This document shows positions 24,580 to 34,663 of a stretch of DNA of 64,000 bases, in pieces. This stretch comes from Desulfobulbaceae bacterium (GTDB lineage Bacteria; Desulfobacterota; Desulfobulbia; Desulfobulbales; SURF-16): contig JAGXFQ010000041.1 of assembly GCA_024637145.1 (NCBI GenBank), positions 62,001-126,000 of the forward strand. The letters run 5' to 3'. The translations under genes were made by a program, and so were the position numbers. How positions within the stretch are numbered: the stretch's first letter is position 1; each line of letters begins with the position of its first letter. The notes under the pieces were generated by a model. The model saw only the letters and a list, made by a program, of their open reading frames with translations, was not told the DNA's origin and made no database searches.

Positions 24580-27000
24580 ATGAAATTTACAGTAGACTGG
24601 TTAAAACAATATACCGATTTCAGCTATACCCCTCAGGAACTGGCCGATCGCCTGACCATGGCGGGCCTGGAGGTTGACGCGGTTACTGGAATCTTCCCGG
24701 AACTTCAAGACGTGAAGGTTGCGGAGATCCTTGAGACTCGTCCCCATCCTGACGCGGATCGTCTGCAGGTATGTGATGTCCAGGTGGGCCAGGAAAAAAA
24801 GTGCATTGTCTGCGGAGCTCCCAATGCCCGCCCCGGGATTTTTGTGCCGGTGGCCCTGCCCGGTGTTGTCCTGGCCGGTGGTTTTAAGATCAAAAAGAGC
24901 AAAATCCGGGGGCAGGCCTCTGACGGCATGCTTTGTTCGGCCAAGGAGCTTGGCTTGGCTCAAGATGCCGATGGGATCATGGAACTGGCCGGGGTCATCA
25001 CCTCAGGGCAAAGTATTTTAGAGGCCCTGGAGCTCAAGGATACCTTGATTGAGGTGGATCTCACCCCTAATCGGCCTGACTGCGCCTCGGTGATCGGCAC
25101 GGCCCGGGAAGTTGCCGCCATGTCTGGCACCCAGTTACGGTTGCCGGTGGCCCTTGATTCGTTGCCGAAGCTGGAGGGGACTCCCTCTTTTACCGTCACT
25201 GTTGCGGATGAGAGCCTCTGCCCCCGCTATGTGGCGCGGCGGCTGACCGGGGTGACGGTGGCTCCTTCACCCTGGTGGCTGCAGAAGAGATTAATCAGTG
25301 TGGGTCAGCGGCCCATCAATAATGTGGTTGATGCCACCAATTTTGTCATGCTGGAGTTTGGCCAACCCCTCCATGCCTTTGATTTCAAAAAGCTGGCAGG
25401 TTCTGCTCTTGTTGTCCGTACAGCCAGGGAGGGGGAAAAGATTACCACCCTTGATGGCCAGGCAAGAGAGCTCGATCCCACCATGCTGATGATCTGTGAC
25501 GCGGAGAAGCCCGTGGCCGTGGCCGGGGTGATGGGCGGTGATAATTCCGTGATCGAGACAACGAGCACGGAAATTCTCCTTGAGTCCGCCTGTTTTAACG
25601 CGGTCTCCATCCGGAAAACCTCCCGTAAGCTCAACCTCTCCACGGATGCCTCCTATCGGTTCGAGCGCGGGGTTGATCCGCAACTTGCCCCGCTGGCCAT
25701 GGAGCGCCTGGTTCAGATTCTCACCGATATTGCCGGGGCCACCGTTGACGAGGGCGGTTTTGACCTGGCCGGTGGCGTGCCACTCCCGCAAGAGTATTCC
25801 CTGCGGGTCAGCCAGACCAATAGACTCCTGGGCACGAACTTGACTGCGGTAGAAATAAGCGGCTATCTCACGGCAATCGAGATGTCCGTCCGTCAGGTAG
25901 ATGAGGATACCTTGGGGGTGACACCCCCCTCTTTCCGCATTGATATTGAACGGGAAGCAGACCTCATTGAAGAGGTGACCCGCTTATATGGCTATAACGA
26001 GATCGGGGTTTCCCTGCCTGTTGTACCCATGAGTTTTGCCAATCGTGATGCCGGCCGCACCCTGAAAAAGGAAGTCGCTGCCCTTTTAACGGCAAATTCC
26101 TGCTATGAGGCCATTAATTACAGCTTTGTATCCCCCGGACATGGTGACCTCCTTGGACTGGCGGCCGGGGATGAACGGCGGCAGACCGTGAAGATACTTA
26201 ATCCCCTCACCGAGGATCAGAGTGTTATGCGGCGCTCCCTGCTCCCTGGCCTGCTTGAGAATGTGCGCTGGAACATCAACCATCAAAATGGCGATGTCCG
26301 GCTTTTTGAGGTGGGCAAGGTCTTTGTTCCCAAGGCCGAAGGAAAACAGCCTGATGAGGAAACAAAACTGGGCGTGGTCTTAAGCGGCAGACGCTATGGC
26401 CAGGCCCCAGCCCTCTATTTTGAGCAGGACCCCCTTGATTTTTTTGACGTGAAAGGCCTCGTGCTTTCCCTGTTGAAGGAATTGCGGCTGGATCAGGTTG
26501 AGTTGGTCCCGGATGACCGGCACAACCCCTATGTGGACCCTTGCCAGGCTCTGTTGCTGAGGGCAGACGGCAAACGCCTTGGTCAGCTGGGACGTTTCAG
26601 CAACCAATGTCTGAAGAATTTTACCATTAAACAGGATGTCTATTTCATTGATATTAATTTTGATGCCTTAACAGCTCTTGAGCCGGCCCCAAAAAAATTT
26701 ACTTCCCTGCCGCGTTTCCCCTCGGTGGAGAGGGATATCGCCATTGTGGTCCCTGAGCCCGTTGCCACCGGCGCCATGATCGCGGCCATCTGGGAGCAGG
26801 GAGAAAAACTTGTTGAGCACATTGAATTATTTGATGTTTTTCGGGGTAAAAATATTGCTGAGGGCTTTAAAAGTGTCGCAATTTCTGTTACCTACAGGTC
26901 TCATGACAAAACGTTACAGGAAAAGGCTGTTGCCAAGGTCCACCAGCGGATTGTTGATAAAGTCTTATCCCGTTTTGACGGGCGCTTAAGAGAGGTGTAA
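24580..27000 (+). CDS. pheT: Phenylalanine-tRNA ligase beta subunit
   Basis: 806 residues, the large non-catalytic subunit. The EMAP-like tRNA-binding domain (40-150) holds ILETRPHPDADRLQVC and KSKIRGQASDGMLCSAKEL. The B3/B4 editing domain follows (RYVARRLTGV...), then B5 (QTNRLLGTNLTAVEISGYL), the catalytic-like core (TRLYGYNEIGVSLP), and the C-terminal anticodon-binding domain (FPSVERDIAIVVP...VAKVHQRIVDKVLSRF). Length is standard. ihfA follows after 5 bp. Confidence 0.96.
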   Translation: MKFTVDWLKQYTDFSYTPQELADRLTMAGLEVDAVTGIFPELQDVKVAEILETRPHPDADRLQVCDVQVGQEKKCIVCGAPNARPGIFVPVALPGVVLAGGFKIKKSKIRGQASDGMLCSAKELGLAQDADGIMELAGVITSGQSILEALELKDTLIEVDLTPNRPDCASVIGTAREVAAMSGTQLRLPVALDSLPKLEGTPSFTVTVADESLCPRYVARRLTGVTVAPSPWWLQKRLISVGQRPINNVVDATNFVMLEFGQPLHAFDFKKLAGSALVVRTAREGEKITTLDGQARELDPTMLMICDAEKPVAVAGVMGGDNSVIETTSTEILLESACFNAVSIRKTSRKLNLSTDASYRFERGVDPQLAPLAMERLVQILTDIAGATVDEGGFDLAGGVPLPQEYSLRVSQTNRLLGTNLTAVEISGYLTAIEMSVRQVDEDTLGVTPPSFRIDIEREADLIEEVTRLYGYNEIGVSLPVVPMSFANRDAGRTLKKEVAALLTANSCYEAINYSFVSPGHGDLLGLAAGDERRQTVKILNPLTEDQSVMRRSLLPGLLENVRWNINHQNGDVRLFEVGKVFVPKAEGKQPDEETKLGVVLSGRRYGQAPALYFEQDPLDFFDVKGLVLSLLKELRLDQVELVPDDRHNPYVDPCQALLLRADGKRLGQLGRFSNQCLKNFTIKQDVYFIDINFDALTALEPAPKKFTSLPRFPSVERDIAIVVPEPVATGAMIAAIWEQGEKLVEHIELFDVFRGKNIAEGFKSVAISVTYRSHDKTLQEKAVAKVHQRIVDKVLSRFDGRLREV

Positions 27001-27005
27001 GAAGT

Positions 27006-27296
27006 ATGAAGCGGTCAAATTTAACCAGGAAAGACCTGGCTAAAACTATTAATGAAGATCTCGGCCTCTCACAGCGCAGCGCTGGTGAACTGGTTGATGC
27101 GGTATTCTCCTGTCTGCGCCAGACCCTGCTGAAAGAGGAGGCCATTAAGCTGGTCCAGTTCGGCACCTTTACCGTCAGAAAAAAATCATCAAGGGTGGGC
27201 AGAAATCCCCGCACTGGAGAAACCATGGAAATATCAAAGCGTTCCATGGTAACATTCAAGGCGAGCAAGGGATTGCGTGATCAGATAAACGAGTAG
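27006..27296 (+). CDS. ihfA: Integration host factor subunit alpha
   Basis: 96 residues of the HU/IHF family that bends DNA sharply. Helical N-terminus LTRKDLAKTINEDLGLSQ, then VQFGTFTVRKKSSRVGRNPRTGE, the beta arm whose Arg-Asn-Pro tip inserts into the minor groove, and a C-terminal helix. Position directly after pheT and before a MerR gene is the common ihfA context. Length and arm are intact. Confidence 0.93.
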   Translation: MKRSNLTRKDLAKTINEDLGLSQRSAGELVDAVFSCLRQTLLKEEAIKLVQFGTFTVRKKSSRVGRNPRTGETMEISKRSMVTFKASKGLRDQINE

Positions 27297-27325
27297 GGTA
27301 CGTGCAGGGAGCCATTGTCATTACT

Positions 27326-27733
27326 ATGAGTGACCAACCTTTTGGCCAGGGTTTACTCGCAGTTTCTATCCCGGAAAAACGCTATTTCAAGATTGGGGAA
27401 GTCTGTAAGATTACCGGTCTGAAACAACATGTGATCCGCTACTGGGAATCGGAGTTTAAACAATTTATCCGGCCGCAAAGGGCATCTTCAAAGCAGCGGC
27501 TCTATCGGAGGGTGGATGTTGAGAATCTCCTTCGTCTCCAGAAACTCCTTAAGGAGGATGGGCTGACTATTTCCGGGGCCCGTAAATTTCTGGCCTCACA
27601 ACGTGATTCCCTTGAAAATCTCGCTAAATCTGAGGTTACAACCGCCTCTCCCCTTCCTGATTCAACGCCTCTTCTTCGTGAAATCAAGAATGACCTGGTC
27701 TCCGTCTTGAGAATTCTTGATGGCCATAAGTAG
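27326..27733 (+). CDS. MerR-family regulator of the pheT-ihfA cluster
   Basis: 135 residues. The winged-helix domain reads YFKIGEVCKITGLKQHVIRYWESEF, then RLYRRVDVENLLRLQKLLKEDGLTI. This small protein follows ihfA in many proteobacteria; its target and effector are unknown. No sensor domain is seen beyond a C-terminal helix that probably mediates dimerisation. The ATG at 27326 is chosen; a GTG at 27302 would add eight residues and cannot be excluded. Confidence 0.88.
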   Translation: MSDQPFGQGLLAVSIPEKRYFKIGEVCKITGLKQHVIRYWESEFKQFIRPQRASSKQRLYRRVDVENLLRLQKLLKEDGLTISGARKFLASQRDSLENLAKSEVTTASPLPDSTPLLREIKNDLVSVLRILDGHK

Positions 27734-27842
27734 TTCTTTTCTTTTTTTTAGTCTGATTGCTTCCTTGCTCAGGACATTTCTTGACAGACGCCGCGTGAAG
27801 TGCTAAATAAGATCCTCCTTTGCAGGAGTGTGAAGGTGCAAA

Positions 27843-27919
27843 CGGGATGTAGCGCAGTCTGGTAGCGCACCTGGATGGGGTCCAGGTGGTCGGAGGTTCG
27901 AATCCTCTCATCCCGACCA
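27843..27919 (+). tRNA. tRNA-Pro (GGG)
   Basis: 77 bases with encoded CCA. Acceptor CGGGATG/CATCCCG, discriminator A, anticodon GGG at 27877-27879 in the stem CCTGG/CCAGG, T arm GGAGG-TTCGAAT-CCTCT. Confidence 0.95.
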
Positions 27920-27926
27920 TTTTTTG

Positions 27927-27964
27927 AAGGGCTTACGGTTATTATATCGTAAGCCCTTTTTTTT
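27927..27964 (+). terminator. Terminator after tRNA-Pro
   Basis: Stem aagggcttacg / cgtaagccctt with eight or more T following, just after the tRNA. Confidence 0.9.
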
Positions 27965-28673
27965 ATGTCATCTGCCGGAAAGACTCGGATGGCTGCCAAG
28001 GTTAGCAGTGGCCTCTGATAGCTGATAACCATGGGCGCTCAACCAGTTTCACAGTCCCATCTTTAAATTCCTGATTATATTCTTGCTATTTCAGCAAACA
28101 CCTCCGGCAGAGATTAAAATCTATTCTTAAGAAAGTGTCCACTTTCACCCTGCCAGGTCAGCAAAGTATAAATGATAGACAGCACATGGTGTCCGTCTGG
28201 TTGCTGGTTGTGCTGGCGTGTAGATCTTGCTTTCATAAAGATTTTTTTGAGCTCATTCTTGATTTCATCCCCAAGCCTGCTGCCTTTGCTATGAAGAGGG
28301 CAGTGTCTCTCCGGCGCTTTTATTTGTAAATTTTCTAAGGTTATCCTGCAGAACCTCTTCTGTGTCCCGGCATGGGTGGCCGCGTTTTTTACGCGGTTTA
28401 CGCAGGGGTGCATCTCCGGCAAGGGCATGGAGGACACTCCGACCCTTCTCCCTCTCTTAAGAAGAGTGAGCACCTCGTTATAAGAGAACATTCCCTAATC
28501 TCCGGAGAGGGGCAAAGGGAGGAAAGAGAGTGGTTGTTCCGTTATTTCGTATCCGTGGTATGATTCTGTGGCAGAGGACGTCGGGCTGGTGGCAATTTTT
28601 TAGTGGCACATATTTTGCTTTGCTCCATGGTTAGTCTTTAGGTTGTCATGGAAAGCAGAGAAAAGGAGTAGTT
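27965..28673. other. Intergenic stretch before the two-component system
   Basis: About 700 bp without a gene I can support. Open frames on both strands (for example 28114-28491 minus, 28372-28563 plus) overlap, have no good ribosome-binding site and odd composition. A small hairpin CCGCGT-TTTT-ACGCGG lies at about 28380-28396. The kinase promoter should be within the last 200 bp. Confidence 0.45.
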
Positions 28674-30335
28674 ATGAGTGTGTTAAAACCACCATGTGTT
28701 CAGGATGCCAAAATAAAGGAGGTTGACGACCTCCACACCATGCAGACGCAGTTTAACTTCCTCCACTCTCTGATAAATGAGGTTCCGGACCCTATTCTGG
28801 TCATTGGCACAGATTTCAGGATCAAATTTGCCAACCGGGCCGCCCAGAATTTTTCAAATTGCTTTGTCTGCAAAGGAGAAAAGGAGCCTTTTTGTCATAA
28901 CCTCGTCTATAACATTAATTTTCAATGCTCCACTTTGGGGCGTCCTTGTCCCCTAATCGAGGTTCTGGAGAGTAATAAGCCGGTTGTTGTCGAGCATGAG
29001 ATAGAAGGAGATGACGGCCTGGTGCGCAATTATGAAATCCATGCCTCTCCTCTGTGGGACGAAGAAGGCCACTTTCTGGGAATTGTTGAATCCATCAGGG
29101 ATATTACTGATCGGGCTGAATATGCCCGCCAGCTGCAAAAAATTAAGAGCGAACTGGAAACCAGTGTTGAGGAACGCACCAGGGACCTTTTATGCAACAA
29201 CGATATCCTGCGCACCGAGATAGTGGGCAGGCAGAATATTGAAAAGATCCTGCGGGCGGAACGGGATAAGTTCCAGGTCATGCTCGAGGCCATGGGGCAG
29301 GGCATGCATATTCTTAATTCCGATTTTACCATTGAATATCAAAATGATGTTCTCAGAGATTTGTTTGGCGATCAGATCGGTCGCACCTGTTACGAGGTCT
29401 ATAAGGGCAGAAATGTACCCTGTGATGTGTGTCGCATGCACGAGGCCATTGATAGCGGGCAGGTGCAAAGGACTGAGGAAATCATGCGTAATGAGCGCCA
29501 TTATTCGCAAAGCTATGCCCCTTTCAAGGATATTGACGGCGAAGATAAGTGTCTTATTCTCCTTAATGATATCACCGAAGAAAAGATGTATCAGGCCGAA
29601 ACCATGCGCACCGGTCAGCTTGCCTCCATTGGTGAACTGGCCGCTGGAGTGGCCCATGAAATTAATAATCCCATCAATGGTATTATTAATTTTTCACAGA
29701 TTCTCATGGATGACTCCGGGGATGATGCCACCAAGAATATGCTGCAGCGCATTATTAACGAGGGGGAAAGGGTGGCGTTGATTGTCAGCAAACTTCTGGC
29801 CTTTGCCAGACAGGGGGGCAATGACTCCGCCTCCTATGTGGCAACAGAGATTCATGAAGTGCTGGAAGACTCTTTCGCCCTCCTGGGCCATCAATATAAG
29901 AAAGATGGTATCCATTATGCGGTAACCGGCAGCACGGATCCTCTCCTGGTCTGCGCTAATCCCCATAAGCTGCAGCAGGTCTGCATCAATTTGCTCTCCA
30001 ATGCCCGCTTTGCCTTGAATGAGAAATTCCCCAAGGAACGGAATAAGGGGAAGAAACTGGAGGTCCATCTGGGCGTGACCAATCTCAAAGAGAAGAAGTT
30101 TGCCCGCATCAGTTTTACCGATTATGGCTGCGGCATTCCAGCGGAGATTATCGAATCTGTCTGTAATCCATTTTTTTCAACCAAGAAGCCCGGCGAGGGT
30201 ACCGGTCTGGGCCTTTCCATAAGTCAGGGAATTGTCAAAGAATTTAAAGGACACTTGCGCATTAAAAGTGAGCTGGGCAAATACACCACCATTATGGTGG
30301 ATTTGCCGGTCTGTGAACCCGAGAAAGGGGAATAA
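28674..30335 (+). CDS. Soluble PAS histidine kinase with cysteine-rich PAS domains
   Basis: 553 residues, no membrane segment, so a cytoplasmic sensor. PAS 1 (25-145) carries C63, C66, C74, C85 and C92 (NCFVC, FC, QC, PCP). After a coiled coil, PAS 2 (200-302) carries C239, C250 and C253 (RTCYEVYKGRNVPCDVC). The phosphoacceptor is His328 in AAGVAHEINNPI; the ATPase domain has N box LLSNARFAL, DYGCGIP and GTGLGLS. The clustered cysteines suggest a metal or redox cofactor. The stop overlaps the start of the response regulator by one base (TAATG), so the pair forms an operon and is very likely cognate. Confidence 0.9.
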   Translation: MSVLKPPCVQDAKIKEVDDLHTMQTQFNFLHSLINEVPDPILVIGTDFRIKFANRAAQNFSNCFVCKGEKEPFCHNLVYNINFQCSTLGRPCPLIEVLESNKPVVVEHEIEGDDGLVRNYEIHASPLWDEEGHFLGIVESIRDITDRAEYARQLQKIKSELETSVEERTRDLLCNNDILRTEIVGRQNIEKILRAERDKFQVMLEAMGQGMHILNSDFTIEYQNDVLRDLFGDQIGRTCYEVYKGRNVPCDVCRMHEAIDSGQVQRTEEIMRNERHYSQSYAPFKDIDGEDKCLILLNDITEEKMYQAETMRTGQLASIGELAAGVAHEINNPINGIINFSQILMDDSGDDATKNMLQRIINEGERVALIVSKLLAFARQGGNDSASYVATEIHEVLEDSFALLGHQYKKDGIHYAVTGSTDPLLVCANPHKLQQVCINLLSNARFALNEKFPKERNKGKKLEVHLGVTNLKEKKFARISFTDYGCGIPAEIIESVCNPFFSTKKPGEGTGLGLSISQGIVKEFKGHLRIKSELGKYTTIMVDLPVCEPEKGE

Positions 30336-32104
30336 TGATGGTTGATTTAGAAAAGGGCAACACCGCAATTCTCGTGGTGGACGATGAAGAAAGTCTGCGG
30401 CTCACCTTTCAGATGTTTCTGGTCCGGGAGGGATACGGCCCCGTGGAGGTTGCCTCCACCTATGAGGAGGCCCTGGCCCTTATTGACCAGCACGATTTTG
30501 ATCTGGTGGTCAGTGATATTGTCATGGATGGCGCTTCAGGTATCGATCTTCTCCGCACCATTAAGGAGAAGGGGGTGGCGTGTCCGGTGGTGATGGTGAC
30601 CGGCTATCCCAATATCAATACCGCCTCTGAGGCGGTACGGTTGGGGGCCTTTGACTACCTGGCAAAGCCGGTGAAAAAGGAAGACCTGCTGCGGACAGCC
30701 AGAATGGCCTTGCAGCAATATGCACTTCTTAATGCCAATAACCTTTTGGTCCAAGAAAAGGATCGCTATCGCAAATATCTGGAGGCGGTCTTTCGGAGTG
30801 TGCGGGAGCTTATCTTTACCGTGGATCCGCAGCGTCGTATTGTTGAATTCAATGGTAATGCGGCCCGTTGGCTGGCTGGTTTCGGAGTTGAGGATATCAG
30901 CGGCAGGCAGCTTACGGATGTCGGCCCCTGCCTGGAGAGTTTTGTGGCCGATATTGATTCGGTTCTGGCCAACCAGCAGGAGGTGCCGGAACATCGTCTT
31001 GAGCTTGCCGATCAAGCTGGCCAGCCAGGCGTCTACAGGGTGAGTGCCGTGCCCCTGACCAGTGATGCCGGAGTCTTCTTGGGCGTTGTCCTTGTTGCCC
31101 GTGATGTCAGCCGTCTGGAGGCCTTGGAGAAGAAGGGCCGGCGCGACCGGCTCCATCGCCTCATTGGCTCAAGCCGGCCGATGCAGACGGTGTATACTTT
31201 GATTGAGAACGTTGGCAAGGTTGATACCACGGTTCTCATTTATGGCGAGTCAGGAACCGGCAAGGAGTTGGTGGCCGAGGCCCTGCACGCCGAAAGCCCC
31301 AGACGCGATATGCCGCTGGTTAAGGTGGATTGCACGGCAATTCCCGAGAACCTGCTGGAAAGTGAGCTCTTTGGCCACCGCAAGGGTGCCTTTACCGGCG
31401 CGGATCGGGACCGGGAGGGGCGTATCCTTTCGGCGGACGGCGGCACCCTGTTTCTCGATGAAATCGGCGATATCTCCCCCATGATGCAGCTCAGGCTCCT
31501 GCGCTTTTTGCAGGAAAGGACCTTCTACCCGGTGGGGAGGGATAGGTCTATTACCGTGGATGTCCGGGTGGTGGCCGCCACCAATGCCGATCTGCGCCAC
31601 AAGGTGCAGAGCGGGGCGTTCCGGGAGGATCTTTACTATCGCCTGAAGGTGGTGGACATTGTCATGCCGCCCCTGCGGGAGAGAGAAAAGGACCTGGATA
31701 TTCTGGTCCATATGTTTATTGGCCGCTTCAGCACGCGGCTGCGCAAAGAGATCACAGGCATCTCTGATCAGGCCCTGCAGGTGCTCCGGGATCATGATTG
31801 GCCCGGTAATGTGCGAGAGCTTGAACATGTCCTGGAGCGGGCCTGTGTTCTCTGTGATACCACCACCATTACCTCGGATCATCTCCCTTTGGAGTTGCAG
31901 GAGAAAGAACGACCGGCCCGGCCGTTGCAGCCCGCAGAAAAATTGCTGGAAGAAGAAAATGAAGAGGTGCGCATTATCAATACCCTGAGTCGTACCTTCG
32001 GCAACAAGGCCCAGGCTGCCCGGCTTCTCGGTATTGATCGCTCCACCTTATATCGGAAGCTGAAGCTCTATAATATAGATCCGGATGCCGTGGTGGCAAG
32101 CTGA
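30335..32104 (+). CDS. Sigma54-dependent response regulator (REC-PAS-AAA-HTH)
   Basis: 589 residues. The receiver domain has DDEES and the phosphoacceptor Asp61 (VVSDIVMDG), Lys111 in LAKPV. An inserted PAS domain (145-262) sits between receiver and AAA+ domain, an uncommon order. The AAA+ domain has Walker A GESGTGKE (304-311), the sigma54-contact loop ELFGHRKGAFTGA with GAFTGA intact (351-356), and Walker B GGTLFLDEIGD. A Fis-type helix-turn-helix ends the protein (NKAQAARLLGIDRSTLYRKLK). It should activate sigma54 promoters on receiving a phosphate from the kinase just upstream. Target genes are unknown; ftsH and the cytochrome operon follow. Confidence 0.93.
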   Translation: MMVDLEKGNTAILVVDDEESLRLTFQMFLVREGYGPVEVASTYEEALALIDQHDFDLVVSDIVMDGASGIDLLRTIKEKGVACPVVMVTGYPNINTASEAVRLGAFDYLAKPVKKEDLLRTARMALQQYALLNANNLLVQEKDRYRKYLEAVFRSVRELIFTVDPQRRIVEFNGNAARWLAGFGVEDISGRQLTDVGPCLESFVADIDSVLANQQEVPEHRLELADQAGQPGVYRVSAVPLTSDAGVFLGVVLVARDVSRLEALEKKGRRDRLHRLIGSSRPMQTVYTLIENVGKVDTTVLIYGESGTGKELVAEALHAESPRRDMPLVKVDCTAIPENLLESELFGHRKGAFTGADRDREGRILSADGGTLFLDEIGDISPMMQLRLLRFLQERTFYPVGRDRSITVDVRVVAATNADLRHKVQSGAFREDLYYRLKVVDIVMPPLREREKDLDILVHMFIGRFSTRLRKEITGISDQALQVLRDHDWPGNVRELEHVLERACVLCDTTTITSDHLPLELQEKERPARPLQPAEKLLEEENEEVRIINTLSRTFGNKAQAARLLGIDRSTLYRKLKLYNIDPDAVVAS

Positions 32105-32190
32105 AGAAGTGGTGAAGGCCGGCTGTTGTTGGCTTCTGTACCAAGGGCTTTTGAGGCTGGAAGGGCCAGAGAAGAGGAGGGAGCGCCAGG

Positions 32191-33963
32191 ATGAAGTATC
32201 CCATACGCAACAGCGTTATTATTTTGGGAATTGTGTTGATTGGAATCGGTATATATAGCTCCTGGCAGATGGAGAAGAGGCTGCCGTCCGTGGACTATAC
32301 CACTTTTCTGGCTCAATTGACGAGCGATGAGATCAGGACTGTGGAGATCATGGGCGGTGAGATCAGGGCCACGGATAAATATGGTCAGAATTTTCAGACT
32401 TTTGCACCTGATATCAAGTTGTTGCTGCCCAAACTGGAAGAGCGCAATGTTACCATCCGGGCCCGCCCCGAAGCGAAGTCCTTTGGCTTTTTTGAGTCCA
32501 CCCTCCCTCTGCTTCTTGTCATAGGTGCCTGGATGTACTGGTCCAGAAAGAACAAACAGACTGAACCCGCCATGAAGGGCAAGGATTCCCTGGTGCCTAA
32601 GGATGTTGCCGGCAAAGTGACCTTTGCCGACGTGGCCGGCATTGACGAGGCCAAGGAAGAGTTGATGGAGACGGTGGATTTTCTCCGGGACTCTGAGCGT
32701 TTTACCCGCCTTGGCGGCCGGATCCCCAAAGGTGTGCTCCTGCAGGGACCGCCAGGGACAGGCAAGACCTTGCTGGCCAAGGCCATTGCCGGTGAGGCAG
32801 GTGTGCCCTTTTTTTCCATCAGCGGCTCTGACTTTGTCGAAATGTATGTGGGGGTCGGGGCCTCAAGGGTCCGGCATCTTTTTGAGGAGGCTAAAAAACA
32901 GAGCCCTTGTATCATCTTTCTTGATGAGATTGATGCGGTGGGCCGCTCACGTGGTGCCAGCGGCATGAGCCAGGGCGGCGGCGATGAACGGGAGCAGACC
33001 TTGAATGCCCTGCTTGTAGAGATGGATGGTTTTCAGAGTGATGAAACGGTCATTATTGTTGCCGCCACCAACCGTCCTGATGTGCTGGATCCGGCCCTGC
33101 TGCGTCCAGGCCGTTTTGATCGACAGGTGACCATCCTGCCCCCCGATGTCAAGGGTCGAGCCATGATTCTTGCGGTTCATGCCCGCAATATCAAAATGGC
33201 TAAGGATGTCACCATGGATATGGTAGCTATGACCACGCCGGGCTTTACAGGCGCTGAACTCGCCAATTTGATGAATGAGGCGGCCTTGATGGCGGCCAGG
33301 AAAGATAAGGAGCAGGTGGACCTCGCTGATATTGAAGAGGCCAAGGACAAGATCCTTATGGGTGTGGAGCGCAAGGGTATGGTTATCCGAGACGAAGAAA
33401 AGAAGGTGACGGCCTATCACGAAGCCGGCCATGCCATCATCGCCACGCTGCTGCCGGATGCAGACCCAGTGCACAAGATAACCATCATTCCTCGGGGGCG
33501 GGCCATGGGGGTGACCCAGCAGGTTCCCCTCGATGACCGCCATTCCTACAGCCAAGAATATTTGAGGGATCGGATCAAGATTCTTTTGGGGGGGCGTACT
33601 GCCGAACAAATTGTTTTTAACCGCTTTACAACCGGGGCCAGTAATGATCTTCAAGTGGCCACTGAGATCGCCACCAGAATGGTCTGCGAGTGGGGAATGA
33701 GTCCTGTCTTGGGACCTCGGGCCTATGTTGCCGGTGATCAGGGTTTCCTGGGCGGCGGCCGTCCACGGCCGTTGGCCTACAGTGAGGCAACAGGTCAGCT
33801 TATTGACAGTGAAATCAATAAGATAATTGAGGATTGTCTTCAGGAGAGCATGATCATCCTGCAGGGTAAGGATGATTTTCTCCACAACCTGGCGCGCCAT
33901 CTGTTGGAGAAGGAAACAATCAATGGGGCTGAGGTTGAAAAGATCATGAAGGCCAGCCCCTGA
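32191..33963 (+). CDS. ftsH: ATP-dependent zinc metalloprotease FtsH, copy 1
   Basis: 590 residues. Membrane-anchored protease that degrades misfolded membrane and regulatory proteins. Two N-terminal membrane helices (7-24 and 104-118) flank a short periplasmic domain. The AAA domain has Walker A GPPGTGKT (186-193), Walker [12 protein letters not shown] and the second-region-of-homology [18 protein letters not shown]. The peptidase domain has the zinc motif HEAGH near residue 411 and a further ligand region. A linker [11 protein letters not shown] is basic. A second, divergent FtsH lies at 39511-41283. Confidence 0.95.
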   Translation: MKYPIRNSVIILGIVLIGIGIYSSWQMEKRLPSVDYTTFLAQLTSDEIRTVEIMGGEIRATDKYGQNFQTFAPDIKLLLPKLEERNVTIRARPEAKSFGFFESTLPLLLVIGAWMYWSRKNKQTEPAMKGKDSLVPKDVAGKVTFADVAGIDEAKEELMETVDFLRDSERFTRLGGRIPKGVLLQGPPGTGKTLLAKAIAGEAGVPFFSISGSDFVEMYVGVGASRVRHLFEEAKKQSPCIIFLDEIDAVGRSRGASGMSQGGGDEREQTLNALLVEMDGFQSDETVIIVAATNRPDVLDPALLRPGRFDRQVTILPPDVKGRAMILAVHARNIKMAKDVTMDMVAMTTPGFTGAELANLMNEAALMAARKDKEQVDLADIEEAKDKILMGVERKGMVIRDEEKKVTAYHEAGHAIIATLLPDADPVHKITIIPRGRAMGVTQQVPLDDRHSYSQEYLRDRIKILLGGRTAEQIVFNRFTTGASNDLQVATEIATRMVCEWGMSPVLGPRAYVAGDQGFLGGGRPRPLAYSEATGQLIDSEINKIIEDCLQESMIILQGKDDFLHNLARHLLEKETINGAEVEKIMKASP

Positions 33964-34037
33964 CCCACAAGCCCCTTTCTCGCAGCCACCTGCTCTCTGT
34001 TCGTTGAGTCGGGCAGTAAGAGCAGCTCTGCGTGTCC

Positions 34038-34088
34038 AAAAGCCTTTGGCATTCTTCTCAAGAAGAATGCCAAAGGCTTTTTTTTTTT
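34038..34088 (+). terminator. Terminator after ftsH copy 1
   Basis: A 20-bp perfect stem (aaagcctttggcattcttct and its complement) with a two-base centre, followed by at least eight T. Confidence 0.92.
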
Positions 34089-34120
34089 GCCTGGTAGACG
34101 TCCCTGGCCACCTTTTTTGC

Positions 34121-34176
34121 GAAAGTGTTGCATGCCACATATCTGTAGCTACAGATATGTGGCATGCAACACTTTC
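34121..34176. repeat. 56-bp perfect palindrome
   Basis: Arms of 28 bp, starting gaaagtgttgcatgccacat and meeting at AG|CT (34148/34149) with no loop. A degenerate partial second copy seems to follow (gcaacatg...gccaca near 34178-34195). No gene or T-run is attached on the plus strand. It could form a cruciform or be a large dyad operator. Confidence 0.9.
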
Positions 34177-34663
34177 TGCAACATGCTTTTGCCACATTTC
34201 TGTGGATGGAAGGCGGCCTGTAAAAAAAGAAATTTCCAGTGCGACGTCGAGGCAGGGGGAAGCGAAGATGCCCCTTTGCGGAGAGAACCGCAAATCCGAA
34301 TCTGCCATGATCAGCTTCCACCACCATGGCACTGAATGTGCACTCATTTCCTGGCAAAGGATTATTTGGGGCAGATTGCCAAGTAATTTTGAAATGTTAG
34401 CAAAATTTTCCTGAGGGCTTCCTGGGACTCTTTGAGGGGGTTGGCTGGTAACCAAAAAAGGAGAAGGCTAACCAGGTTATTTTTGAGAGGAAGGTTGAGC
34501 AGCTGCACTGCCCTGGGTAATAATTTTGCCCATAAGTATTTACTACGATAATGAGGCAGGGGCCGTGCTGTCAGATGTTTTTGAGATGTGGCATTTGCGG
34601 CACTCATAAAGAGATAGGAAATATTTTTCGCTTCGTTCGTTAAACCAACAAAGGAGAGTAACA

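Larger units (their letters stand above)
33964..34663. other. Intergenic region with terminator and long palindrome
   Basis: 700 bp between ftsH and the pentaheme cytochrome. Holds a strong terminator (34038-34088) and a 56-bp perfect palindrome (34121-34176). Frames running through the palindrome (34004-34414 plus and minus) read it in both directions and are not genes. The cytochrome operon promoter must lie in the last 250 bp but cannot be fixed. Confidence 0.55.

Noticed and set aside
28114-28491. 125-codon minus-strand frame before the kinase
   Set aside because: No ribosome-binding site, no recognisable domain, and an overlapping plus-strand frame of equal quality.
34004-34414. Plus-strand frame through the long palindrome
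   Set aside because: The translation simply reads the palindrome in both directions; no start signal.
32947-34455. 502-codon minus-strand open frame opposite ftsH copy 1
   Set aside because: It is fully antisense to an intact conserved gene, runs through a terminator and a palindrome, and has no family features.
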